Shown here: positions 61,395 through 64,000 of the stretch, piece by piece
Layout of the letters: the number at the start of each line of letters is the position of its first letter
Position numbering within the stretch: position 1 is the stretch's first letter
Assembly (NCBI RefSeq): GCF_020497125.1
Contig: NC_059081.1
Coordinates: 17,951,105 to 18,015,104 of the forward strand
From: Mauremys mutica
Taxonomy: Eukaryota > Chordata > Testudines > Geoemydidae
Length of the DNA stretch: 64,000 nt
Direction of reading: 5' to 3'
The notes under the pieces: model-generated
What the model was told of the DNA's origin: nothing
Seen by the model: only the letters and a program-made list of their open reading frames with translations
The model's database searches: none
Translations under genes and position numbers: made by a program

Positions 61395-61700
61395 ATAAGT
61401 AATAATCTAAAAGCCTGTTTCTCAGGCTTCACTCTTTTCAAATAGGGGCAGTTTAGCATTTAATTTGAAGCACAATTAATGACTAGGTATTAGAATTATT
61501 TTAGAAAAGAAGAGCATAGAAGAAGATATATATCCATCTTGTCTTACATGAGTGAATAAAACTTCATTCTTGATCTCTTCAAGACTTTCGTTCGGGGTCC
61601 AGGCTTCAGCAAAACTCAAGAAATCCCACTTCTCCTTATCACCTTCTTCAGCCTGCAATTTCTCCTTCTTACCATTCAATGTGCTGCCTGTAACTTTGGC
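18729..61700 (-). CDS. ZRANB3: ZRANB3, 3' half (ten coding exons, gene-level entry)
   Basis: This is the C-terminal 655 codons of ZRANB3, a SNF2-family annealing helicase and structure-specific nuclease that binds PCNA at stalled forks. The coding join on the minus strand is 61700-61548, 50267-49796, 48097-47873, 46015-45924, 39329-39228, 37190-37048, 33924-33778, 33108-32706, 24819-24688 and 18827-18729. Every boundary has AG and GT sites and the phases agree throughout (1968 bases, 656 codons with the stop). Seen in order are a PIP box, an NZF zinc finger, the substrate-recognition region, a cysteine-rich segment and an HNH motif. The SNF2 helicase exons are outside the window to the right. 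In mammals ZRANB3 lies between RAB3GAP1 and R3HDM1, so the 3' end of RAB3GAP1 would be expected to the left; I did not find it. The identification rests on recognising human ZRANB3 residues in every exon. Confidence 0.96.
19575..19655 (-). repeat. MIR-like SINE fragment
   Basis: CAAGTCACACAGCAAGTCAG and GGAGAGCCAGGATTAGAACA on the plus strand match the reverse of the MIR core. Confidence 0.6.
20163..20538. repeat. Repeated CTTCTC-CTCGTTC hairpin motif
   Basis: The motif AGCTTCTCTCCTCGTTC at 20522-20538 is inverted at 20456-20472 (GAATGAGGAGAGAAGCT) and nearly repeated at 20163-20180. The pair could form a strong stem around a 49-base loop. The arrangement resembles the inverted ends of the DIRS-like elements at 41 kb and 55 kb, but I cannot assign it. 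Confidence 0.45.
23289..23517. mobile_element. hAT-type short element
   Basis: It begins CAGTGGTTCTCAAAC and ends GTTTGAGAACCCCTG. The 8-bp flanks CTATAGGG and CTTTAGGG agree at seven positions. It has no coding capacity. Confidence 0.85.
23971..24213. mobile_element. Foldback MITE, left end lost
   Basis: Arms of about 48 bases (23971-24018 and 24074-24122) are inverted copies around CATGGCTTTGCCATG and CATGGCTAAGCCATG. The right end AAAGTGTAGACATAGCC matches the Harbinger-type MITE terminus. No matching left end is visible. Confidence 0.6.
24688..24819 (-). CDS. ZRANB3: ZRANB3 exon: HNH nuclease core
   Basis: This 44-codon exon is phase 0 at both ends, with acceptor TTTACTGCAG and donor GTCAGT. 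It encodes [20 protein letters not shown] and [11 protein letters not shown]. The catalytic triad positions of the HNH motif are visible: the His of VDHI, the Asn of LENLQ and the His of CHKE. CTVC supplies metal-binding cysteines. It sits 7.9 kb from the previous exon because the intron holds the Harbinger transposon. No stop falls inside it, so I missed no frame by joining it here. Confidence 0.97.
26993..27586. mobile_element. hAT-type non-autonomous element
   Basis: The ends are CAGTGGTTCTCAAAC and GTTTGAGAACCACTG. The flanks ATCTACAC and CTTTACAC agree at six of eight bases. The interior has a GC-rich tandem part (27170-27300, CTCACTGGGAGGCAGCCCAG twice). Confidence 0.8.
28221..30165 (+). 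CDS. Harbinger Myb/SANT-like DNA-binding protein (two exons)
   Basis: The coding join is 28221-28761 and 29660-30165, with donor GTGAGT and acceptor CCTCATGCAG, giving 348 residues. In Harbinger systems the Myb-like partner binds the element ends and carries the transposase into the nucleus. I chose the ATG at 28221 because the SANT-like domain starts just after it; the frame is open further upstream but only from a GTG. The trihelix-type domain spans about residues 11-95 ([18 protein letters not shown], then [15 protein letters not shown] and [11 protein letters not shown]). An acidic run DEEEEEEED follows. Exon 2 opens with a basic [10 protein letters not shown] signal, then a charged coiled coil of [12 protein letters not shown] repeats. 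AATAAA lies at 30251-30256. Confidence 0.88.
28867..29247 (-). CDS. Unrecognised exon-like frame in Harbinger intron, BEN-like by eye
   Basis: This 381-bp frame of 126 codons ends with TAA at 28869-28867 and lies antisense within the Myb gene's intron. The frame opens right after a strong polypyrimidine tract and acceptor (CTACGTGCAG), and its upstream ATG is absent; the first internal ATG is at 29106. That suggests a terminal exon rather than a one-exon gene. It encodes [48 protein letters not shown] and EDFLSIPGH. The pattern of a leucine-rich helix, G..NK.ALP and a second helix recalls BEN domains, but this is a visual impression only. No donor partner is proven; one could lie in the transposase transcript. 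Alternatively it is a chance frame. Confidence 0.4.
   Translation of the reverse strand, partial: ESVFFKLLHSTNPVEKWPPPLLKFLISNQVILNDITLLRITEQDKERMLLECQQSPGPYAAMLCHAMIPDYLLHAWHGKVSYHGGRNKDALPRNLLQRLLEYLQERFIEMSLEDFLSIPGHVNKLF
30385..31674 (-). CDS. Harbinger transposase (DDE, HARBI1-like)
   Basis: This single uninterrupted frame of 429 residues cuts and rejoins the element's ends. The start ATG at 31674 gives [10 protein letters not shown], which is the usual opening of this family; the frame runs upstream without support. An acidic and basic patch (residues 37-52) is followed by a helix-turn-helix-like region. The catalytic residues are visible: Asp 212 in GGAIDGTH, Asp 300 in LGDPAYPL and Glu 336 in [10 protein letters not shown], spaced as in HARBI1. 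AATAAA at 30290-30285 on this strand lies just beyond the stop. It transcribes in the same direction as ZRANB3 and converges with the Myb gene. Confidence 0.93.
   Translation of the reverse strand: MDPAQLHTAIVDVLNTSRTLVQYMLNQDLRTEASKRRIRQRGDDSDEDVDTELSQTAGPGALEILMVMGQILSIERRFWARETSTDWWDRIVLQVWDDSQWLRNFRMRKGTFMELCDLLAPALKRHNTKMRAALTVEKRVAIALWKLATPDSYRSVGNQFGVGKSTVGAAVMQVAKAITKLLLRKVVTLGNVQAIVDGFAAMGFPNCGGAIDGTHIPILAPQHQGTQYVNRKGYFSMVLQALVDHKGRFTNIHAGWPGRVHDARVFRSTTLFKRLQQGTYFPDQKITVGDVEMPVVILGDPAYPLMPWLMKPYTGSLDSGQDLFNYRLSKCRMVVECAFGRLKARWRTLLTRSDLSQTNVPYVIAACCILHNLCESKGETFMAGWEAEANHLAADYAQPDTREIRRAHQEAVRIREALKTSFINGQGTV
32706..33108 (-). CDS. ZRANB3: ZRANB3 exon: cysteine-rich segment before HNH
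   Basis: This 403-bp exon has an acceptor CTTATTACAG and a donor GTAATG. It encodes [20 protein letters not shown], then [10 protein letters not shown], and then [20 protein letters not shown]. The paired cysteines (CLSC, CSLKC, CQLC) form the zinc-binding part that leads into the HNH nuclease. It ends QLPLGQ in phase 0. The donor lies close to a short plus-strand repeat, but the exon itself is clean. Confidence 0.97.
33109..33777 (-). other. ZRANB3: ZRANB3 short intron
   Basis: This 669-bp intron separates two firmly placed exons. No insertion is seen. Confidence 0.9.
33778..33924 (-). CDS. ZRANB3: ZRANB3 exon: end of substrate-recognition region
   Basis: This 147-bp exon has an acceptor AATTCCAG and a donor GTAAGT. 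It encodes [20 protein letters not shown], where the TKEDVAVAS core matches mammalian ZRANB3, followed by a more variable serine/threonine-rich tail. It enters needing one base and leaves with two, consistent with both neighbours. Confidence 0.95.
35556..35837. mobile_element. Harbinger-type MITE, degenerate
   Basis: The ends GGCTACGTCCACACTGCAAT and, inverted, GGGCTACATATACACTATAA continue as similar arms for about 80 bases (GCACTAGCTTT, CAGAGGT). No clean duplication is seen. Confidence 0.7.
36693..36712. repeat. TAAA microsatellite
   Basis: About five tandem AAAT units. Confidence 0.7.
37048..37190 (-). CDS. ZRANB3: ZRANB3 exon: substrate-recognition domain
   Basis: This 143-bp exon has an acceptor GACCTTCAG and a donor GTATGT. 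It carries [20 protein letters not shown] and [15 protein letters not shown], near-identical to mammals. It leaves with two bases (AG) that are completed to an arginine codon by the first base of the next exon. Confidence 0.96.
37191..39227 (-). other. ZRANB3: ZRANB3 intron with possible tRNA-SINE and foldback
   Basis: Degenerate MITE-like sequence spans about 37378-37690, with a hairpin GAAGGGTTTGC/GCAAACCCTTC at 37622-37662. A tRNA-like stretch lies at 38462-38525. The remainder is unrecognised. Confidence 0.7.
38462..38525 (+). repeat. Decayed tRNA-like sequence
   Basis: GTTAGCTCAATTGGTTGAGG matches a tRNA A-box region, and GGTCCCAGCC sits where a degenerate B box would be. No paired acceptor stem or loop structure could be closed, so it is a SINE head or tRNA remnant and not a working tRNA. 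Confidence 0.4.
39228..39329 (-). CDS. ZRANB3: ZRANB3 exon: substrate-recognition domain
   Basis: This 34-codon exon is phase 0 at both ends. The acceptor is GTGTCTCCAG and the donor is GTAAGA. It encodes [20 protein letters not shown] and continues to QKQNRSL, strongly conserved with the mammalian protein ([16 protein letters not shown]). The run of a nuclear HARP-like fold continues into the next exon. Confidence 0.96.
40070..40250 (-). repeat. MIR SINE
   Basis: TTATCCTCATTTTACAAATA and GGCACTAGAACCCAGATCTT on the plus strand are the reverse complement of MIR core motifs. Confidence 0.65.
40900..41017 (+). repeat. CR1-type 3' tail
   Basis: GTCAGATTAGATGATCACAA followed by TGGTCCCCTCTGG and AATCTATGAATG is a typical CR1 3'-end pattern. 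Confidence 0.65.
41820..42010 (-). pseudogene. DIRS-like tyrosine recombinase, C-terminal remnant
   Basis: The frame reads [20 protein letters not shown] and [19 protein letters not shown]. The H-S-T-R box and the later H-Y fit the C-terminal catalytic part of a tyrosine recombinase (active-site Arg and Tyr). It follows the gag remnant directly, so the reverse transcriptase and most of the recombinase have been deleted. Confidence 0.6.
42179..44900 (-). pseudogene. DIRS-like gag protein, broken
   Basis: Two main frames, 43163-43765 and 42179-42841, are parts of one capsid-like protein. Seen are [20 protein letters not shown], the [20 protein letters not shown] run, [35 protein letters not shown], and [20 protein letters not shown] with [14 protein letters not shown] short DNA element at 42953-43166 splits the frame between GGRT and KCLDLF. 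Sequence from 43800 to 44900 is the degraded N-terminal part. The LDLF-RKVYS and F-LF pattern is familiar from DIRS gag in reptiles. It cannot encode a working protein. Confidence 0.7.
42953..43166. mobile_element. Short element with GTGACAGGTTCC ends inside gag
   Basis: The ends GTGACAGGTTCCCCCTGGGG and, inverted, GTGATGGGTTCCTCCCAGGG continue with TGCCACCT, so the inverted repeat is about 28 bases. It interrupts the DIRS gag frame. No clear target duplication could be matched. The terminus matches the repeat at 1883. Confidence 0.65.
45924..46015 (-). CDS. ZRANB3: ZRANB3 exon: start of substrate-recognition domain
   Basis: This 92-bp exon has an acceptor TTTTTATAG and a donor GTAAGT after ACAAAG. 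It encodes [20 protein letters not shown], which matches mammalian ZRANB3 almost residue for residue. This begins the HARP-like substrate-recognition domain, which contacts forked DNA and is needed for annealing and nuclease activity. It is too short to show as a long open frame but is unmistakable. The exon ends in phase 0. Confidence 0.95.
46016..47872 (-). other. ZRANB3: ZRANB3 intron with an unclassified repeat
   Basis: 46660-47060 is GC-richer and ends near a GGTGAGTAAAGCACCC sequence. It looks like part of a dispersed repeat, but I cannot name it. No further exon is seen. Confidence 0.7.
47873..48097 (-). CDS. ZRANB3: ZRANB3 exon: acidic linker
   Basis: This 225-bp exon has an acceptor AACTATAG and a donor GTAAAG after CAAGAAG. 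It enters with one base carried from the previous exon and leaves with one base over. It encodes a hydrophilic, Asp/Glu-rich linker ([19 protein letters not shown]) with no domain. Identity is taken from frame continuity with both neighbouring exons and from position, because this stretch diverges quickly between species. Confidence 0.85.
48098..49795 (-). other. ZRANB3: ZRANB3 intron, nothing recognised
   Basis: The AT-rich intron shows no element ends. Confidence 0.75.
49796..50267 (-). CDS. ZRANB3: ZRANB3 exon: PIP box and NZF zinc finger
   Basis: This is the largest exon in the window (472 bp, entering in phase 0 and leaving with one base over). The acceptor is TTTCCTAG and the donor is GTAAGT. 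Residues 6-13 of the exon are QHDIRAFF, a good PCNA-interacting box of the Q-x-x-I-x-x-F-F form. The middle is low-complexity and rich in Ser, Lys and Thr. Near the end [21 protein letters not shown] gives the W-x-C-x2-C-x10-C-x2-C pattern of a RanBP2/NZF zinc finger, which in ZRANB3 binds K63-linked ubiquitin. Together the two motifs explain recruitment to polyubiquitinated PCNA. The low-complexity middle is the least conserved part compared with mammals. Confidence 0.95.
51305..51440 (+). repeat. MIR SINE
   Basis: AATCCCAACTCTCATAGTG, GTGAGTTTGGGTAAATCACA, CCTCAGCTTCTCCATTTACA and AAATGGAGATAATCC follow the MIR consensus order. Confidence 0.85.
52273..52578. mobile_element. Short Penelope-like head-to-head insertion
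   Basis: A 13-bp duplication ATTTTTGTTTCAG flanks the 306-bp insert (52260-52272 and 52579-52591). The arms 52313-52435 and 52456-52578 are inverted copies. The left continues to the terminus GGGGGTAGCCATGTTAGTCT; the right stops at ACTCCTCGTT. The sequence is closely related to the ends of the element at 12665. It contains no coding part. Confidence 0.85.
53338..53679. mobile_element. hAT-type element inserted in CR1
   Basis: The ends GTTCCCTCTAATTTTTT and CTTAGAGGGAAC are inverted relatives. The flanking GGTTGCAA (53330-53337 and 53680-53687) is a perfect 8-bp duplication. It interrupts the CR1 frame (TGCAA then AATGCTTTGGAGG resumes). The interior is G-rich with no coding capacity. Confidence 0.85.
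54174..54948 (+). mobile_element. Second CR1 3' fragment
   Basis: It runs from AAATCAACAAGATGAAATTC to the CR1 3' tail GGGGACTGGACCCGATGATG and CTATGATTCTATTA. It appears joined directly to the end of the previous CR1. Confidence 0.8.
54965..55125 (-). repeat. MIR SINE
   Basis: CCCTATTTTACAGATGGGAG and GGTCACACAGGAAGTCTGTG, with GCAGAGCTAGGAACTGAACC, are reverse-strand MIR motifs. Confidence 0.8.
55270..56400. mobile_element. Second DIRS-like fragment
   Basis: Two copies of a CCTATGGGTGCTCCACTTCA sequence lie at 55335 and 55753. GTGGTTCTTTGAGAG near 55311 has an inverted partner at 55692-55708 (GAAGAAGAACCACAGTT). A minus-strand frame at 55769-56038 ([20 protein letters not shown], then KFLDILQ) resembles the gag start of the 41-kb element type. 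It is broken and short. Confidence 0.6.
57262..57572. mobile_element. MER20-like hAT element
   Basis: It begins CAGGGGTCGGCAACCTTTCA and ends inverted, CAGGGGTAGGCAACCTATGG. The flanks CTCTATTG and GTCTATGG agree at six of eight positions. The MER20 label comes from my memory of the CAGGGGTCGGCAA terminus. Confidence 0.85.
59214..59391. mobile_element. hAT-type element remnant
   Basis: The ends CAGTGGTTCTCAACC and GGTTGAGAACCACTA match the hAT terminus here, with GGGCCACATATGCAG and GGGCTGCAGG inside. No clear duplication is seen. Confidence 0.7.
59772..59914. mobile_element. hAT-type MITE with perfect 8-bp duplication
   Basis: A 143-bp element with ends TAGGGTGAC and GTCACCCTA is bounded by CCTGATTG on both sides (59764-59771 and 59915-59922). 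The centre has a GTGTGTGT run and a string of 13 G residues. It carries no frame. Confidence 0.9.
61360..61391. repeat. AG dinucleotide microsatellite
   Basis: About 16 tandem AG units immediately downstream (on the minus strand) of the 61548 exon. Confidence 0.95.
61548..61700 (-). CDS. ZRANB3: ZRANB3 exon: linker after helicase core
   Basis: This 51-codon exon is phase 0 at both ends. The acceptor reads CTGTCTGCAG before GCCAAAG, and the donor GTAAGA follows CAT. It encodes a lysine-rich start ([19 protein letters not shown]) and an acidic stretch ending VLFTH. The run KEKWDFL..A.AWTPN is shared with mammalian ZRANB3 just after the helicase core. It is the most upstream exon visible; nothing between here and 64000 looks like a preceding exon. 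Confidence 0.93.
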
Positions 61701-64000
61701 CTGCAGACAGAGGGATTTAATCATTTGACACTTCGGAGTAAATTTAGTTGCCCAAGTTTACTAAGTGTTACTTCCCTTTCAAACATAACTCAGCAACTGT
61801 AAAAGTGCAGAACACTATTTAGTAATTCAAAGTAAAAAATGTTTTAAACAACTGACTGAAGATCTATAAGGCTACCATCTGATACTCCTTCAAATCCTCT
61901 ATCAAGATGGCCAAGATGATGCCAAGATTAAATCTATTGCTATATGATGACTTGGTAGTGGGACAGTTGGGGGAAGTCAATATTTATTGATTAATGTTAC
62001 TACAAAACTTAAAAACATATGTCCCTTTCACAAAGCCTTTATATGCTTGCGATGCCTCTCGGGATAGCTAGGGTTGAGAGGCACCTTGCTAATACCTACC
62101 CTTAGTGTGAGGAAGCCTGCAAGGGGGTCAGCTCTCTGACTCTCCCAGCCACAGGAAGTGCTTTTTACAATCTGCCTTAACCATTCCAAAGGCCACAGGG
62201 CACTGGACAATAAAATAAAAACATATACAAGATAATGAAGAGATGGGAGCAAATTCCATACCCTAGCGATGACTGAAGTAAAAGCACTGTTAACTGCTGA
62301 CTTCAGATGCTGTGGTGGAATCCTTAAGTGGCAGGTGTTGTCTGAATATTGAGACCCATCTGTACAATGCTCAAGGAGCAGGTCTTGAATGTAGCCAAGG
62401 CAATATTAATGTTGGGATTTTCAAAGAAGCCTAAGGGAATTAGGCATACAACTCTCATTGAATTGTAATGAGATTCAGGTACCTGGCTTCCTTAGACTCC
62501 TTTGTAAATCCCAAAGTAAAACTTTAAAAGCCACATGTCTTTCTAGGTATGACATATTGGAAAGCAATTGTAGACATATGAACAACACATACTAGTTACC
62601 AAAACAACACATGGATCAGTCATATCAAAAGCTACTGAAAGGTCTAGCATGATCAAAATAATCAGCTGATTCTGATCTAAAGCTAGAAGAAAATCAATCA
62701 TGAATCTGAGATGAGCAGCCTCTGCTTCAAAAGAAGGCCAAACACAGAGTGGAACTAATCAAGGATGCTGGGTATCCAAATATGCCTGGAATTCAACAGC
62801 CATCACCTTCTCAGTCACTCTTTCGAAAAAGACCGAGCAGTTACTGACAAGCATGTCAGCAACAAGAGACGGTTTCTTGGGTTGTTGTCGGGGAAATTAA
62901 CCTGTGGGTTTAAGAATGTTCAGCAGCCTTTCTGACAAAAAAAAAAAAAAGACAAAATAGTGCACATCAGCTTGTACATGTCCATATGTCATACCAGCGC
63001 TTCTCTGAAGCTATCATCTTGTACTCTAGAGTCTCAGGTTGTTGTTTTGTTTTTTTTAAATAAATCTCTAATTGTTATGGTTGCAAAGAAAAACACAGAA
63101 ATGTGGAAAGAGTAAATGAAGCTTAGATGAGCCTGTAAATAGCTTGAAACAATAGACCAGATAGGTGTGAAGTGCCCTCATTCACCTAAGTGAGGGTTTA
63201 ATTCAGATACCCATTGACGATAATTTAAATGTCAATATTGTGAATTATTTTATTCCTCCTGTAAAATAAGAGAGTGACTGCCACAGAACTGCACAATTTA
63301 CTGTGAGTTGCACCTGATTTTGATGCCACAAGTAAGTGGTGTTTGAGAGAGATCACCACTGATTTTCCCCGGACCCAACCCAGTCAAGAAGGAGCCAAGT
63401 CCAAGAGCCTAGCAGAGCCCATGGTCATATTTAAATCCCACTAAGTGGGAGCCAGTATTTGGACAATCTATTGTGAGCAGCATCTCATTTTGGTGAGTCA
63501 TATAAGTGGAGTTTATTTTGTGGGCACAGCTAGTGCTTATCAATTGTGGCACTATAGCTAATCCATTTACCCTGAATAAAGCCCAGAATAAACACTGACA
63601 TCACAAAAAAAATACAAATCAAACACAACCAATGGATAACAATAATATTCCCTTAAGGGGCTAAATTTTTAGTGTAATGCATTAGAATTTTGGTGTATAA
63701 TCTTTCTTAATGCAAATGTCTCTCTTGCAGATGAAGACTACCAACCAATGCAGTCCTAGCCATTTTAGTATTTTCCCTTAATTAAGTCAGGTTTAGAGAG
63801 CAGTGGTTACTTCCAGCATCCTTCCTACATCTCTTCTTTCCAGTCCTTTGGTACCTGTCATATGTAAGGAATTTTTAAGCTATCACAGCTAGCTGTTAAC
63901 TCTCTTTCCAAATTTTGATGTGAATATTTCTAAAATTATCATCTTTCCAAATTTCAATTTCTGTAGTTTTCTAATAGAAGTTTCAGTTAATATTTTCCAG
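61701..64000 (-). other. ZRANB3: ZRANB3 intron to window edge
   Basis: No upstream exon was recognised. A foldback repeat lies at 62414-62512. A poly-A run sits at 62939-62951. Confidence 0.7.
62414..62512. repeat. Foldback repeat
   Basis: The arms GGGATTTTCAAAGAAGCCTA and, inverted, GGGATTTACAAAGGAGTCTA, flank a core with TTAGGCATACAACTCTCATT. It belongs to the same type as the repeat at 457. Confidence 0.7.

Larger units (their letters stand above)
50268..61547 (-). other. ZRANB3: ZRANB3 11.3-kb intron, repeat-dense
   Basis: Contents in order include a degenerate MITE near 50720-50940, a MIR, a nested CR1 stack with Penelope and hAT insertions, a second MIR, a DIRS-like fragment, a MER20-like element, another hAT remnant and a perfect hAT MITE. 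56550-57250, 57600-59210 and 59930-61350 hold nothing I recognise. Confidence 0.8.

Noticed and set aside
1..64000. CRISPR array, bacterial operon or riboswitch
   Set aside because: Spliced vertebrate exons and vertebrate-type repeats throughout; no regularly spaced direct repeats.

Overview
This window is vertebrate nuclear DNA. It has large introns with GT-AG boundaries and is packed with transposable elements. The element mix is CR1 LINEs, MIR SINEs, Penelope-like and DIRS-like retroelements, an apparently intact PIF/Harbinger transposon with its short non-autonomous relatives, and many short hAT-type elements. Such a mix points to a non-avian sauropsid, most probably a turtle. That assignment is inference from repeat content and needs a database match.

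The one host gene I can support is the 3' half of ZRANB3 on the minus strand. Ten coding exons run from 61700 down to the stop codon at 18729. Their phases fit together and give 655 continuous codons plus a stop. They carry the PCNA-interacting PIP box, the RanBP2/NZF zinc finger, the region corresponding to the substrate-recognition domain, and the C-terminal HNH nuclease. The SNF2 helicase exons lie beyond the right edge. ZRANB3 acts at stalled replication forks, binding polyubiquitinated PCNA, reversing forks and cutting structured DNA. The last residues align with the human APIM motif but depart from its consensus.

Region by region: 1-18728 lies downstream of the gene and is repeat-filled. 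It holds several hAT-like copies, two Harbinger-type MITEs (3802-4056, 5435-5730), a foldback element with a 9-bp target duplication (12108-12644), a 2.85-kb Penelope-like insertion with 449-bp inverted arms (12665-15517), and a decayed hAT transposase. From 18729 to 61700, ZRANB3 exons alternate with repeat-bearing introns. The largest insertions are a 4.2-kb Harbinger transposon (27844-32047) inside a Tigger-like element, an internally deleted DIRS element with inverted ends (about 41434-45291), a nested CR1/Penelope/hAT stack (51975-54948), and a second DIRS-like fragment (55270-56400). From 61701 to 64000 I see only intron.

The Harbinger element is the most interesting system. It has a spliced Myb/SANT gene on the plus strand and a DDE transposase gene on the minus strand; they converge on closely spaced polyadenylation signals. 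An unrecognised 126-codon reading frame lies antisense in the Myb-gene intron, preceded by a good splice acceptor. It resembles a BEN-type domain weakly by eye, which would make it a possible third component. The two Penelope-like insertions share an unusual head-to-head design, one end complete and the other truncated, each with a clear target-site duplication.
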